Origin: Amorphophallus konjac
Taxonomy: Eukaryota; Streptophyta; Magnoliopsida; Alismatales; Araceae
Direction of reading: 5' to 3'
DNA: 64,000 bases
NCBI GenBank assembly: GCA_022559845.1
Contig: JAHNEJ010000126.1
Location: 1 to 64,000 of the forward strand
The position numbers and the translations under genes are program-made. The notes under the pieces are model-generated. The model saw only the letters and a list, made by a program, of their open reading frames with translations, made no database searches and was not told where the DNA came from. Shown in pieces: positions 31,441 through 44,959 of this stretch (positions are counted from its first letter, which is position 1; every line of letters begins with the position of its first letter).

Positions 31441-32540
31441 TCGGCTCCCTGTTCAGTCTCCTTTCTCCCTTGTTTTTACTGCTTCTTCCCTCTCCTCATC
31501 TCATTGTACAGTCTCGAACGTGGCCCTGCCACCCTTTTTTATGAATGAAAGAAGAATGTTTTTTTCCCTTCTTCCCTTTTTTTTGTTGTTGGCTAGCTTT
31601 TGCTCAGCTATGTGTTTCGTGGTTTGCTCTCTTTCTCTCTCCCCTGTTCTTCTTGGATTCTCTCGTTCGCATTCACCAATATATATATTAGGCTGATGAT
31701 AGCCTCTTCCATCGATCTCATGATTCAGCAAGGGCGGGTTTCCCTTCTGGACAGCATCCACTCCCTTCCCAGACACAACCCAAGCCCATTGCCCCTGTTC
31801 AGGCCCATTGCTTCCCCAAACAGTCATGATCCCTTTCCCTTAGCCAACTAACGCACTACTTGGCCTAGATTTAACCCAGCCCGAAAACCCTTTTGCTTCA
31901 CCGATGCCCCTCAACCCCTTTTGGCCGGCACACCCTTGGCCCTTCCCAGCCGGTGCACCCTTGGCTTCTTCAGCCCGACGCACCCTCGAACCAGCCAGCC
32001 CGGTACGCCTCAACTCCTTCTGGCCGACATACACCTTGAACCACCCAGCCGGCACACCCTTAACCATGCTAGCCCGGCACACCCTTGTGCCCCTCGGCCC
32101 AGCACACCCTTTGGCCTCCCTAGCCCGGCACGCCCCTGATTAGTTCCAAAGGTTCCCCCCCCCCCTTTATCCATCGCTGCTTTCGGGTTTTCAGAGGATT
32201 CATTAAAGGTGATGCCGCCTTTGGGCGCCCACCTCCAGTTGACGGGTTCCGCCACTCCCTGTGGGCGCGTTCGCTTTATCTCCCTTACGCTTGGGTCAAG
32301 GGGAGATGCTGTCGAATTTTTGTTAGAAAATAACAAGACATTAAAAGGCAAAAGGACGCAACAAACAAATGGGATAATAAATACATAGCAAAAGACAGCA
32401 AAAGTAACAAATAAATAGAACAACAACAGATTGCAAGAATAAGGAGAAAAGATTTGTATAAAACTACGCAGAAATCAAAGACAAGAAGAAAAGAAAAGCC
32501 TTAAAAATAAGTAACAGAGGAGTGGGCCTTCATCGGCGCG
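31441..32540 (+). other. Cassette 3' part, H6-like block and hairpin module
   Basis: 31441-31910 holds TTTTTTATGAATGAAAGAAG and a pyrimidine-rich stretch. 31915-32135 holds about nine CGGCACACCCTT units. 32180-32330 is the conserved hairpin module, followed by A-rich DNA to 32520. No gene. Confidence 0.6.
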
Positions 32541-33190
32541 TCTGTTCCAGCCTTCGCCGGTACACCCTATCAACCCCCCCAGCGGCACACTCTAACAGCC
32601 CTTCAACAACACATCTTCTTGGCCCTTCAACGGCACGCTCCTCCCCACCCACACCCTCTCCTCCTCACTGTCTCACGTGGAATGGTCTTTCCCGAAGTGG
32701 AGCACAATGTATAGACTTTGAGCTGCAGCAAATGGACGATGTACAGACTTTGAGCAGGCCAATGTATAGACTTTGAGCTGCAGCCAATGGACAACGTACA
32801 GACTTTGAGCTGGCCAATGTATAGACTTTGAGCTGCAGCAAATGGACGATGTACAGACTTTGAGCTGGCCAATGTATAGACTTTGAGCTGCAGCAAATGG
32901 ACGATGTACAGACTTTGAGCTGGCCAATGTATAGACTTTGTGTGCATGCAACCAGCCAATGTGTAGACTTTGAGTTGCAGCAAATAGACAATGTACGGAC
33001 TTTGAGCTGATGAATGTACAAACTTTGTGTGCAGCAACCAGCCGATGTACAGACTTCGTGTCGCAACGACCAGCCAATGTATAGACTTTGGGCTGAGGGA
33101 CGTACAGACTTCGTGTGTGCTAGCAGCCAGTGTACAGACTTTGAGTTGCAGTAAATTGATAATATACAGACTGCGCGTGTGCTAGCAGAC
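32541..33190 (+). repeat. H6 remnant and H7 array
   Basis: A few H6 units (32545-32650), then H7 from about 32707: alternating TGTATAGACTTTGAGCTGCA and TGTACAGACTTTGAGCTGG monomers forming a 55-bp dimer (32 + 23 bp). The array decays after about 32940. Confidence 0.8.
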
Positions 33191-33494
33191 GGTGTACATA
33201 CTTCGAGTTAGCCCGGCACGCCCGCCAACTCCCTCCCCGGCACACTCTCTTGGCGCTTCTCCGGCACCCTCTAACCTACCCTGTACACCCTCCAGCCCCC
33301 CCTCTCCGGCACGCTCTCCCCATCCTCGCCGGTACGCCCCTCTTAGCCCACCAACGTCCCACTCTTCATTCCAAAAAATATGTAAAAATATATAATAATA
33401 ATGATAATAATACTGAGAAAAGAAAATAACAAAAATTATAATAAATAAATAAACCTGAATGTATAATAAATAAACAAAAATGTGTAAAAAATAG

Positions 33495-33539
<45 letters not shown>

Positions 33540-33634
33540 CAAAGTCATCCAAAAACAAATGCAGAAAGGGGAATAAACAGCACAAGATTATATGGTAAAA
33601 AAAATCCCAGATAAAAAAATGGTAAAATCCACAT
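33191..33634 (+). repeat. H6 remnant and AT-rich 3' end with (AAT)n
   Basis: Short CGGCAC units to 33360, then AT-rich DNA with (AAT)n at about 33500-33539, ending in GGTAAAATCCACAT before L4. Confidence 0.7.
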
Positions 33635-35237
33635 TGCAGCCCCATCTCTCTCCGTGATCCGACATAGAAGGAACAATAATGCCGCCCTCTCAAGCCGGGC
33701 CCGAGTCTTGGGAACTATCCCGACATGGCCAGGCCCCGACCTAGTCTCGGGCCGATATTCCGATTAAACCGGACTCGTTCCTTGGGCCGGATCCCTTCCG
33801 AGCCACTACTAAAATTACCGCACGTTAGGCAGACATTTGAACGGGTTCACCTCGATTTCTGCCACGTCTCTATTACAGACCTGTGTCCGAACATGACCGA
33901 TATGGTCGTAACCCGGCTTTGCTCTGGGCCAATAGCCTGTTGAATCGGATTCATCCTAATGGGATCCCCCCGCTCTTTCATTGAAGTTGCCGCGAACTCG
34001 GCATACATTTGTACGGGGTTATTTTTATCTACGTCGTACCTTCGATATGGACCCATGTCCCAATATCAAGTGGTCTACAAGTGACCGACAGAAATCTGAA
34101 TAGAACGAGATGGCTCCTGTCATCCCTGGACCCTATACACGGGAATATCAATAAGGCCTTTGTGGGCTACGCTTGGACCTCGGGTCCGTCCCGATTATGG
34201 TCATTGTCTGACCCACACCCTCGGCCTATAGCTCGCTTCCTTCGAACATGTTTTGGTTTTGGAATCTAGTCCCGGGACTCTTCCCCGTTGCCCTCCGGCA
34301 CCGGGAACATTAATGATGCCCATGCAAGCCCCGTCTGGACCGCGGGAGGTGCCCCCGGTATGGTCCCCACTCGATCTCGCATCGGGCCAATAAATTCGCT
34401 AGTTTCCTGCTACACTAACCGAGATTTAACCGAATGTTTTCAGTATCTCGGAATAATGTATTTGCAGTATCACGGCATGCATATGTTCCAGGTCCTCCTG
34501 CGATGATTATGATATTCTCAAGCCGGACACTCTTCAGAATATTAAACGGTCTCCCGAATGACCGACACGTTTCGAACGTTCGCTTCCCTAGACACAGGGC
34601 TTTTCAGCCGATTCAAGGGATATTCCCTCGTTGTCCCCTTGGCACCGGAAATATTAATGACACTCATGCAAGTCTTGTTTCGACCGCAGGGGGCCCACCG
34701 TAGTATGGTCGCAGCTTGCTCTTGCACCGGGCCAACAGATTTACTGGTTTTTGACCGCTCCAACCGAGGCTCAGCTGAACGTTTTCCGCCCTTCCGAACA
34801 ATAAATTTGTCGTACCTCGACATACATGCGTTCCGGTTTTCCCGCGATAACTGTGATTTTCTCGAGTCGGACATTCGTCCGAACATTAAATGGTCAGTAC
34901 ACGACCGACATGATCGCGAATGTTTTCTTCTTACCCTCATATGGGGATTTCGATGCTTCCTAATAGACCTTTCGTGCAATTAACTTTCTGGCCATGAGGC
35001 CCTGATTCCCGGCGATTAATCAAGGGTGTTCTCTCGTATGGGGGATGTAAATGACGCCGTGACCTTTATGGCGCGGCGGGTTTTTGTCCCGACACGAACC
35101 ACACAATCGTCTAACCGAGTCAGATCGAGCGCACCATGGGCTCTTCGGAGCCCGAACAAATTGTCACTTCGGTGACTGGCACGCCCACGCACTTAATAGA
35201 CGAACCACCTGAATAACTGAATTTTAGTGCGTCCACA
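33635..35237 (+). repeat. LTR L4
   Basis: 1603 bp, TGCAGCC...TCCACA. Flanked on the left by an internal 3' end and on the right by primer site and leader, so it is shared by two elements in tandem. Lacks about 22 bp present in L5 (near 48543). HP1 35138-35153 and HP2 35163-35176 are perfect stems, but the AATAAA between them reads AACAAA. Confidence 0.85.
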
Positions 35238-36069
35238 AGTCTGGCACGCCCGGTGGGACCGAAACTACCCTTCATATCTTCACCGGGATTCAGGGCCTCA
35301 TGGCCCCCTAATAAACGATGTTTGCCTGCTTTGATTAATTGCAGGTGCTATCTTCTCCAGTCCTATGGGGAGAAAATCCAGACTCGATGTAGCTGCCTTC
35401 GTGGCCTCGAGGACGCTGCTTCGAAGCATATGTAGCTTCCAAGAATCATGGGGGCTGTTATAAAAAAAAGGGAGGAGAGAAAGAGAAGAGAAGGGAGGGG
35501 AAATCAAACCCCCCTTTTCCTCAAAAAGAAAGAGAAGAAAAGAAGAAAAGAAGAAAAGAAGAAGAGAATAAGAGAAGAAAAGAAGAAAAAGAGAAAAGAA
35601 AGAAGCAAAAAAAAGGGAAGAGAAAGAATTGGCAAGAGAGGGTTGTACGGCCACGTCCGTCGAGACCCGTGCTGAACAAAGATTACCACTGTGGGGTTGA
35701 TGCGGTGGAGCGAACCACTCATCCCCTCCCTGAGGGGGTGAGCGCTCTCCTGCACCTCCACCCTGGTCAATCATACAAAAAAGGGGAGAAATAAAGAAGA
35801 AAGGAAGAAAAGTTGGCCAGCATCGCCGACTGAAAGAGCAAGAAGAAACCCGGCATCCCGCCCGACTCTAGGAGGTCCCGAGTCCGCGGTGCAATGACCC
35901 CACTCGTTCCTCCTTCCTACTGCCTCCATCCGGCACAAAACGGCCCCCGAGTGGTTGTTAAAAGACCCAGCGAGCCACAATTGTAGCTTGGTGAATGGTT
36001 GCCCGCTGTGGGGAATGCTTTATAGCAATGAGGCCAAGCACGGCCACCACTCCCGAAGAGAGCATGCAC
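35238..36069 (+). other. Primer site, leader and purine tracts of element B
   Basis: TGGCACGCCCGGTGGGACC at 35242-35260, leader to 35455, purine tracts at 35460-35635 and 35780-35815, and the conserved spacer 35640-35775. Counterpart of 1377-2300. Confidence 0.65.
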
Positions 36070-38960
36070 ATATCCCGCCATGGGAGATGAGAAGAAGATA
36101 TATACCCTGCTACGGGGGCATAGGAGGCAAAAAAAGAAATACACCCCATTCCCAGGGGCACACAAAGCAAAAGCTACACCCTGGCTTTGGGGCATTTGAA
36201 GAAGAATCCGCCCCGACCTGGGGACGTAGGAAGAAATAGAGCTGCACCTCGGCTTAGGGGCATTTGAAGGGGAAATACACCCCGATATGGGGGCACCTGA
36301 AGCAAAAGTCATACCCCGCCATGGGGGCATAAGAAGAAAAGAATTCACCCCGGCCTGAGGACACACAAAAAGAGAAACTCACCCTGACTTAGGGGTATAT
36401 GAAGAAGGAATGTACCTCGGCCTGGGGGCGTAAGAAACAAAAGCACACCCCACGCTAAGGGCATATGGAGAGGAATTCACCTCGCCCTGAGGGGCGCAAA
36501 AAGTATAAGAACACACCCTGGCTTAGGGGCATTTGAAGAAGAAACATACCCCGCCAGGGAGCATAGAAGTCATGAAGAATACGCCCCGGCTTAAGGACAT
36601 TTGAAGAAGTCACATCCCGCCTCGGGAGCATGAGAAGCAGCAAGAATACACCCCGACCTAGGGGTATTTGAAGAAGAAATATACCCCGCCTGGGGGCATA
36701 GAAGCCGTAAAGAACACGCCTCGGCTCAGGGGCATTTGAAGAAGCTACATCCTGCCTTGGGAATATAAGAAGAAAAGAGTCCACCCCATCTTAGGGGTAT
36801 TTGAAGAAGAAACACACCCCGCTATGGGGGCATAGAAGCCATAAAGAATACGCCCCAAGTTAGGGGTATTTGAAGAAGAAGGATACCCCGCCTCGGGGGA
36901 CATTGCAAGCAGTGATACACCCTGCTAGGGCGCACAGGAAGCAAACCACACCCCACTTTCGGGACACAAGAAGCAAACATTCCCCAGCGTGTCGGGGAAA
37001 AAGAAGAAGAATCCCCCTCGGGGGCATAAAAAGCAAAGATACACCCTCGTGCCGGGGGCACATGAAGAGAATACACTCCATCCCGGGGTCATGAGAAGCA
37101 GAAGGCGCATCCCACCCTGGGGGCATATGAAGCGAAAAGAATACACCCTGGCTTAAGGGAATACAAAGAGAAGTATACCCCACTCTGGGGCAGAGGAAGC
37201 GGGAGAATCACACCCCCGTCTTGGGGGTATTTGAAGAAGAAGTATACCTCGCCTCGAGGGCCTAGAAGCTATAAAGAACACGCCCCGGCTTAGGGGCATT
37301 TGAAGAAGCTACATCCAGCTTCGGGAGCATAAGAAAGAGAAGAGTACACCCTGTCCTAGGAACAATTGAAAAAGAAACATACCCCGCCTAGGGGCATAAA
37401 AGCCATAAAGAATACGTCCCGGCTTAGGGGCATTTGAAGAAGCTACATCCTGTCTTGGGAGCGTAAGGAGAGAAGAATACACCCCGACTTAGGGGCATTT
37501 GAAGAAGGAATACATCCCGGCCCCGGGGTCCGTGAAGCAACATATATCCCCCCCCCCCCCCGGGGGGGGGGGGGGGGGGGCTTCAAGCAGAACAAACAAC
37601 ATTCCCCGGCTTAGGGGAGCATATGAAGAAAGGAACACACCCCGATACTGGAGCACATAAGCAAAGAAGAAGAGTTCACCCCGCTTCGAGGGTATAAGAA
37701 GCAAGAATTACACCCTGTCTTGGGGGCATCAGAAGCAGCAATACACTCCACTCCGGGGGCACTAGAAACAGAATACATCCCAGCCTGGGGGCACATGAAG
37801 CCAAAGACATACTCCGCCATGGGGGCATAAGAAGAAAAGAATTCACCCCCGCCATGGGGGCACACAAAGAGAGAAACCACACCCCGCCATGGGGGTATGA
37901 GAAGCAAGGAATGTACCCCGCCCCGGGGAGCATAAAAAGCAGAAGCCACACCCCGTCTGGGGGCATAGAAGCCGTGAAAGACACACCCCGCCCGGGGGTG
38001 CATGAAGAGACTACACCCCGGCTCCGGGGCATTTGACGAAGAATCCCCCCCAATCCGGGGTATAAAGAGCAAAGAGTATACCCTAGCTTAGGGGCATTTA
38101 AAGAAGAAACATACCCTGCCTGGGGACGCAGAAGCAAAGAGACAGAGTACACCTCCACCCGGGGGCACCGAAGCAAAGAGACATACATCCCGACCTGGGA
38201 GCACGTGAAGAAAGAATATACCCCGACTTAGGGGCGTCAGAAGAAGAAACATACACCCCGATCCAGGGACATAAGAAGCAAGAGAATACGCCCTGCGAAA
38301 AGGGTATAAGAAACACGAAGAATGTACCCCGGCCCGGGGGCACAAAAAGTACACTCCGCCCTTAGCGCATAAGAAGCAGAAGCACCTACCCCGCTCTGGG
38401 GGCACAGGAAGAGACACACTCCGCCCTTGGCGCATAAGAAGCAGAAGCACCTACCCTAGCCTGGGGGCACAAAAAATACACTCTGCCCTTGGCGCATAAG
38501 AAGCAGAAGCATCTACCCCGACCCGGGGCACAGAAGCGAAGGGACATACATCCCGATATGGGACCATAAGAAGAAAGATATACTCCGCCCAAGCGGCATT
38601 TGAAGAAACAACATACCCTACTTCGGGGGCACAGAAGCCGTAAAGAGATACACCCCCGCCTCAGGGGGGCGTAAGAAGCAAAAGATACACCCCGGCTTAG
38701 GGGCATATGAAGAAAAAACATACCCCGCCTGGGGGCATAGAAGCCGTGAAGAGTATACCCCGGCTTGGAGGCATTTGAAGAGAGCTACACCCCGCCTTGG
38801 GGGCATTTAAAAAAAATGCCCCGATCTGGGGGCATAGAAGCCTTGAAAAATACGCCCCGCCTGGGGGCACAGAGACAAAGAGGCAAAACACACCCCTCAG
38901 GGGGATGCATACCAAATGAAGCTACACCCCAACCTGGGGGCACGTTAATAGAAATACACT
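36070..38960 (+). repeat. H1 array of element B
   Basis: Same CCCC/GGGG hairpin units as at 2300-5200, about 60 or more. Matched arm changes again: TCCC/GGGA near 36615 and 38195. Contains an extreme C14G19 run at 37548-37580. Confidence 0.85.
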
Positions 38961-38984
38961 CCAGCGTGGAATCATTAATGAGAA

Positions 38985-39950
38985 AAGAAGAGCAGAATAA
39001 AGAAAAAGACACACATGAGGCAGACGTGGCCTTCGAGCCCACCTCATCACACAAAAGAAAAGAAGAAAAGAAAGAGCAGTCATGAGGTGAACATGGTCTT
39101 TGCACCTGCCTCTCCACAAAAAAAAGAAGGACACACGAGGCAGACGTGGTCTTCGAGCCCGCCTCTCCACAAAAAAAAAGTGAAGGACACACGAGACAGA
39201 CGTGGTCTTCGAGCCCGCCTCTCCACAAAAAAAGAGAAGAAAAGAAAGAAAAGAGACATGGGGCAGACGTGGTCTTCGAGCCCGCCTCATCACACAAAAG
39301 AAGAGAAGAAAAGGAAGAAAAGACACATGAGGCAAACATGGTCCTTGAACCTGCCTCTCCATAAAAGAAGAAGAGAATAAGAGAAAGAACATTCACGAGG
39401 CGAATATGGTCCTTGAACCCGCCTCTTCACACAAAAGAAGAAGGGAAGAAAAGAAAGAAAGAGTCCCGAGGCAGACGCGATCTTTGCACCCACTTCTCCA
39501 CACAAATTAAAAAAAGAGAAAGAGTCACGAGGCGAACATGGTCTCTGCACCTGCCTCTCTACAAAAGAAGAAGAGAAGAGAAAAAAAAAGAGACATGAGG
39601 CGAACATGGTCATTGCACCTGCCTCTCCATAAAAGAAGAAGATAAGAAAAGAAAGAAGTGATCACGAGGAAAACATGGTCCCTGCATCTGCCTCTCCATA
39701 AAAGAAGAAGAGAAGAAAAGAAAGAAATGATCATGAGGCAAACATGATCTTTGCACCTGCCTCTCCACAAAAAAAAGAAAAAAAAGAGTCCTGAGATAGA
39801 CGCGGTCTTCGCACCTGCCTCCTCACACAAAAGAAGAAGAGAAGAAAAGAAAGAAAGAGTCCCGAGGCAGACGCGGTCTTTGCACCCGCCTCCCCACACA
39901 AAAGAAGAAGAGAGGAAGAGAAAGAAGAGTCATGAGGTAAACTTTTACAT
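38985..39950 (+). repeat. H2 array of element B
   Basis: About 15 GAGGC...GCCTC units, more than in element A, with the same two loop subtypes (ACGTGGTCTTCGAG and ACATGGTCTCTGCAC). Confidence 0.8.
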
Positions 39951-40004
39951 TTCTGCACATTATCCATTTGCTACAGAACTCCAGCCACCCAACAAATAGA
40001 AACC

Positions 40005-40505
40005 ACTCAACCTTCCGCCGACGGGGCGTTAAATCGACTAAACCTTCCGCCGATGGGGCGTTAAACCGACTAGACCTTCCGCCGGCGGGGCGTTAAACTG
40101 ACTAGATCTTCTACCGACGGGGCGTTAAACCGACTAGACCTTCCACCGACGGGGCGCTAAACCGACTAACTTTCAGCCATCGGGGCTTCAAGCCGATAAC
40201 CACCCTTCATCGGCCTTCGGGTCGACAGCTATTTAATTATCGGCCTTTGGGTCGACAGCTACCCCTTCATCGGCCTTCGGGTCGACAGCTATCTAATTAT
40301 CAGCCTTTGGGTCGACAGCTACCCCTTCATCGGCCTTCAGGTCGACAGCTACCTCATCATTGGCCTTCGAGCCGACAGCTATATAATCCTCGACCCCCGA
40401 TCCGACAGCTACCTCATTATCGACCTTCGAGTCGACAGCTACCTCATCATCGGCTCCTAGCCGACAGCTATCTCATCATTGGCACCCCAGCCGATAGCTT
40501 CCCAG
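40005..40505 (+). repeat. 33-bp CGCC/GGCG repeat and extra H4 block
   Basis: 40005-40175: about five CTTCCGCCGACGGGGCG units. 40190-40500: about ten H4 units, mostly TCGGCC-TTCG-GGTCGA, with TCGAC/GTCGA at 40420-40435 as a further paired variant. Confidence 0.8.
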
Positions 40506-41020
40506 TTAAAAAAAAATAGACCTCTCACTTTGGTTCGGATCCTTCCCCGGCCAGAGAATCAAAGAATAAACCTTCCATTTTGGCCCACATCCTTCCCTGG
40601 CCAGAGAACAAAAGAGACCCTTCTCTTCGACTCTCACGTCTCGCTACCCGACGCCCCTCGGCTCAGCCATTTCGGCCGAGGCCTACTGTCGGGATTAATC
40701 CATCTGTCCCACCGTGCTTCCCGATTCTGGCTCCCCCAGCACGCTTCCCATCATCTTTTAGCCCTTATGGCCCACTCCCCTAATGTCCCTTGGGTTCTAT
40801 AGCTCGCTTCCCTAATACCCTTTCAGCCGTTCGTGGTCTGCTTCCCTAATACCTTTACTACCACTACACTTATACGTAACAACAATATTTTCGTATGCAA
40901 AACAAAAAAATAAACAAACAAAAACAAACAAATAAAAACAAAAAAAACAACAACACCCAAAAAAAATAAAACAAAAATAAACAAAACAAACACAAAAAAA
41001 AGAAAATGGAAACAAAAAAG
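40506..41020 (+). other. Degenerate H3-like region and A-rich tract
   Basis: Scattered remnants of H3 and semi-unique sequence (40506-40870), then A-rich DNA (40895-41010). Only the tail resembles element A (6560-6740). Confidence 0.5.
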
Positions 41021-42115
41021 AGAATGCATGATTGCCCTGCTTGCATGGTTGCTTAATATAGAATAATACACTTCCTTGAAATTTTCTAGGACCGTGTTTC
41101 CTTGCTAAATAATATCACCCCGATTCCGGATGCACGCGCGTCACGGCGTACGCTCGAAGGGAACCCGATTATGGCGAGTGCACACGTCAAGGGGAAGAGT
41201 CATGGCCGAATCGCTAAGCCCAACTCACAAAATAAACCTGAGGCAACGCTCCCACACTTAGCACTTAATGTGTTCAATAGCCTTCGACCATAGGGATTGC
41301 CCGAATTTCTTCTTAGCACTCTACGGAGACTTGAATTCTTGCACTCGCGTGAAAGGTAATCGTGAGGAAAAAGTTGCCTACCCCCACTGTAAAGAAAAAG
41401 GAGAAAAAAAAAGAGTGAGACACGTGAATCCGAGTAGCCAGGAATCCCCATTGAGACATATGAGGAGACTCGCGCGAAATGGTGAAGCGAATTATAATAA
41501 GGATGAAACCTATTAGCCGGGAGTCCCCATTGAGACACATGAGGAGACTCGCGTGGAATCCGTAATAGAATTACAATAAGGATGAATCCTAGTAGCCGGG
41601 AATCTCCATTGAGACACATGAGGAGACTCGCGCCGAACGGTGAAATCCGCTACCAAAATAAACAGACGGGGGGCTGTGCGAAGCTACCAAAATCGAGAGC
41701 CTGAAACATATGTGTAGGCGCTAGAGTGATCCTCGAGTGTCACCAGGAACACCTGCATATCCCTATGGTTAGGGCTCTTTGTTCACACATTTGCACTGCC
41801 ACGCCATAGAGAATTACCTCGGGTGAAATGCGTGAATTTAGGCTATGCATGCAAGACGTGCGATATCCTCTTGACGGGTGCACCACCCCTCAATTGTGCC
41901 TCGCGGCCCGCACCGCATCTGCGAATTACGGGCGACGTCCCTATCTTATCCCCTATAGAGGGAGCTGCCTTACTTATATTTATGTTATGCCTGCTAATGA
42001 ATGCTTGCATGCTTAAAAAAAAGAGAGAGAAGAAAAAGAAGGAAAAATGATAATAAAAAAATAACATAAAAATAATAAATAAAATAATAAAATAACAAGA
42101 ATGTGCTATGCAATA
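41021..42115 (+). other. Conserved core of element B
   Basis: Matches 6770-7860 closely, including the three roughly 85-bp repeats (41430-41640) and the final 350 bp. The most conserved non-repetitive part of the internal region. No protein or RNA family recognised. Confidence 0.6.
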
Positions 42116-42620
42116 AACTCAATTTCGGCCATCGAAGTCTACTTTCCTAGCTCCGGCTCGTAGAGCCCAATCTTGGCCCCCATGGCCTACCTCTTGCCCT
42201 CGCTGCTCGTTAATCCCCAACTTCGGCTCTTTAAGCCCGCTCCCAGCCTTGGCTGTTTTGACCTCCCTTATCGGCTCCTGAGCCGACAGCTTTTCAATCA
42301 TCGGCCCCTCAGCCGACAGCTTTCTAATCATCGGCCTTCGGGTCGACAGCTTTTCAATTATTGGCTCCCATGCCGACAGCTTTTCAATCATCGGCCCCTG
42401 AGCCGACAGCTTTTTAATCATCGGCCTTCGGGTCGACAACTTTTCAATTATTGGCTCCCATGACAACAGCTTTCAATTATCGGCCCCTGAGCCGACAGCT
42501 TTCAATCATCGGCCTTCGGGTCGACAGCTTTTCAATTATTGGCTCCCATGTCAACAGCTTCCAATTATCGGCCGCTGTGCCGACAGCTCTTATATCATTG
42601 GCATCCACGCCAGCAGCCAC
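42116..42620 (+). repeat. H3 remnant and H4 array of element B
   Basis: A few H3 units (42120-42255), then about 11 H4 units with TCGGC/GCCGA, TCGGCC-TTCG-GGTCGA and TTGGC/GCCGA or TTGGC/GTCAA variants. Confidence 0.75.
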
Positions 42621-42800
42621 CCGGAGTTCTTCAAAAAAAAAAGAAAGAAAAAAAAGGGAAGAAGAGAAGAAGAGGGAAAGAGATAAGAAAGAAAAACAAC
42701 AAAAAAAGAGAGAAGAAAGAAAAAAAAAGAGATAACAAAAAAGGAGAAAAAGAAGAAGAAGAGAAGAAGAGAAAAGAGAGAAGAAAAGAGAGAAAAGAGA
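42621..42800 (+). other. Purine-rich tract of element B
   Basis: A/G-rich DNA between H4 and H5, as at 9416-9609. Confidence 0.7.
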
Positions 42801-44660
42801 CAAAGAGACCAACAAGCCATGTCAGCTCCCTGTGCCATGTCGGCACTGGCGAAGAGACCAAGAGATCAACAAACCAGGTCAGCCCCCGGCACCCTCTCGG
42901 CGCTGACGAAGAGACAAAGAGACCAACATATCATGTCAGCTCCCGGCACCCTGTCGGCACTGACAAAGAGACAAAGAGACCAACAAACCAGGTCAGCCCC
43001 CGGCACCCTGTCAGCGCTGACGAAGAGACAAAGAGACCAACAAACCATGTCAGCTCCCGGCACCCTGTCGGCACTGACGAATAGACAAAGAGACCAACAA
43101 ACCAGGTCAGCTCCCGACACCCCGACGACGCTGATGAAGAGACAAAGAGACCAACAAACCATGTCAGCTCCCGGCACCCTGTTGGCACTGACGAAAAGAC
43201 AAAGAGACCAACAAACCAGGTCAGCCCCCGGCACCTTGTCGGCGCTGACGAAGAGACAAAGAGACCAATAAACCAGGTCAGCTCCCGGCACCCTGTCGAC
43301 GCTGACGAAGAGACAAAGAGACCAACAAACCAGTTCAGCTCCCAACACCCCGTCGGAGCTGACGAAGAGACAAAGAGACCAACATATAATGTCAGCTCCC
43401 GGCACCCTGTCGGCACTGACGAAGAGACAAAGAGACCAACAAACCAGGTCAGCCCCCGGCACCCTGTCGGCGCTGACGAAGAGATAAAGAGACCAACAAA
43501 GCAGGTCAGCTCCCGACACCCCGTCGGCGCTGACGAAGAGACAAAGAGACCAACATATCATGTCAGCTCCCGGCACCCTATCGGCACTGACGAAGAGACA
43601 AAGAGACCAACAAACCAGGTCAGCCCCCGGCACCCTGTCGGCGCTGATGAAGAGACAAAGAGACTAACAAACCAGGTCAGCTCCCGACACCCCGTCGGCA
43701 CTGACGAAGAGACAAAGAGATCAACAAACCATGTCAGCTCCCGACACCCCGTCGGCACTGACGAAGAGAAGAAGAGACCAACAAACTATGTCAGCTCCCG
43801 ACACCCCGTCGGCACTGACGAAGAGAAGAAGAGACCAACAAACCATGTCAGCTCCTGACACCCCATCGGCACTGACGAAGAGACAAAGGGATCAACAAAC
43901 CTTGTCAGCTCTCGACGCCCCGTCGACACTGACGAAGAGAAGAAGAGACCAGCAGAAGAGACCAACAAACCATGTCAGCCCTCGACACCCCGTCGGCACT
44001 GACGAAGAGAAGAAGAGGCCAGCGTACCATGTCAGCATCCGACACCCTGTCGGCGCTAAAGAAGAGACAAAGAGATCGACATACCACGTCAGTTCCCGAC
44101 ACCCCGTCGGCACTGATGAAGAGAAGAAGAGACCGACAAACCACGTCAGTTCCCGACACCCCGTCGGCACTGATGAAGACAAGAAGAGACAGGCATACCA
44201 CATCGGCTCCCGACACCCCATCGACACTGGTGAAGAGAAGAAGAGACCAACATATTGCGTCAGTTCCCGGCACCCCGTCGGCACTGATGAAGAGACGAAG
44301 AGACCAACATACTGCTTCAGTTCCCGGCACCCCGTCGGCACTGATAAAGAGACGAAGAGATCAACGTACTGCTTCAGTTCTTGGCACCCCATCGGCACTG
44401 ATGAAGAGACGAAGAGATCAACGTACTACTTCAGTTCCCGGCACCCCGTCGGCACCGATGAAGAGACGAAGAGGCCGACGTACTGCTTCAGTTCCCGGTA
44501 CCCCGTCAGGCTCTGATGAAGAGGCAAAGAGACCAACATTCTACATCAGTCCCCGACGCCCCCCCCCCCTCGGTGCTGACAAAGAGAAGAAGAGACAACC
44601 ATGCCATGTCAACTCTCGACATCCCGTTGACGCCAACAAAGAGAAGAAGAGACCAGTACA
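42801..44660 (+). repeat. H5 array of element B
   Basis: About 37 units of roughly 50 bp with outer GTCAG(C)/(G)CTGAC and inner CCGGC or CCGAC with GTCGG. More homogeneous than in A (42890-43700). Frames of 255-261 codons on both strands are repeat shadows. Confidence 0.85.
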
Positions 44661-44959
44661 CCCATGGACACCGCCCGGCTCATCCCTCGCCTGCGCTACC
44701 CGTGGGTGGGAGGCATTTATGGACATGCAAAATTGCATGCCCATGCGTCCGAATTAGCCCGGCATCAGCAACGACTTCAACTGAAGAGATTGCTAAGAAA
44801 GAGGGCCATCCGGACTCTCTGAACATCAACACACGCTGTGTGAGGCCACCTCCGGAGTCACGACAGTGAAGAGAAATGAACCACAAAGAGCCCCACAATC
44901 CATGGGCCTCGAAGAAAATCAAACGGGCCACAACTCATGCTCACAACGGGCTCAAAACT
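44661..44959 (+). other. Conserved spacer between H5 and H6
   Basis: Counterpart of 11066-11344, with CGGCTCATCCCTCGCC, the GCGCTACCCGTGGGTGG motif and GAAGAGAAATGAACC. Confidence 0.55.

Larger units (their letters stand above)
31441..33634 (+). mobile_element. Plus-strand 3' third of a giant element, ending in L4
   Basis: Nearly identical to 45885-48275 of element B from its first bases. It begins in the middle of the TATA cassette, downstream of the TATA box, and is joined head-to-head to the inverted block. L4 is its 3' LTR and also the 5' LTR of element B. Confidence 0.75.

Noticed and set aside
43731..44757. Two overlapping 261-codon frames and 168-255-codon antisense frames in H5
   Set aside because: Several frames are open at once across a tandem repeat, the hallmark of repeat shadows.
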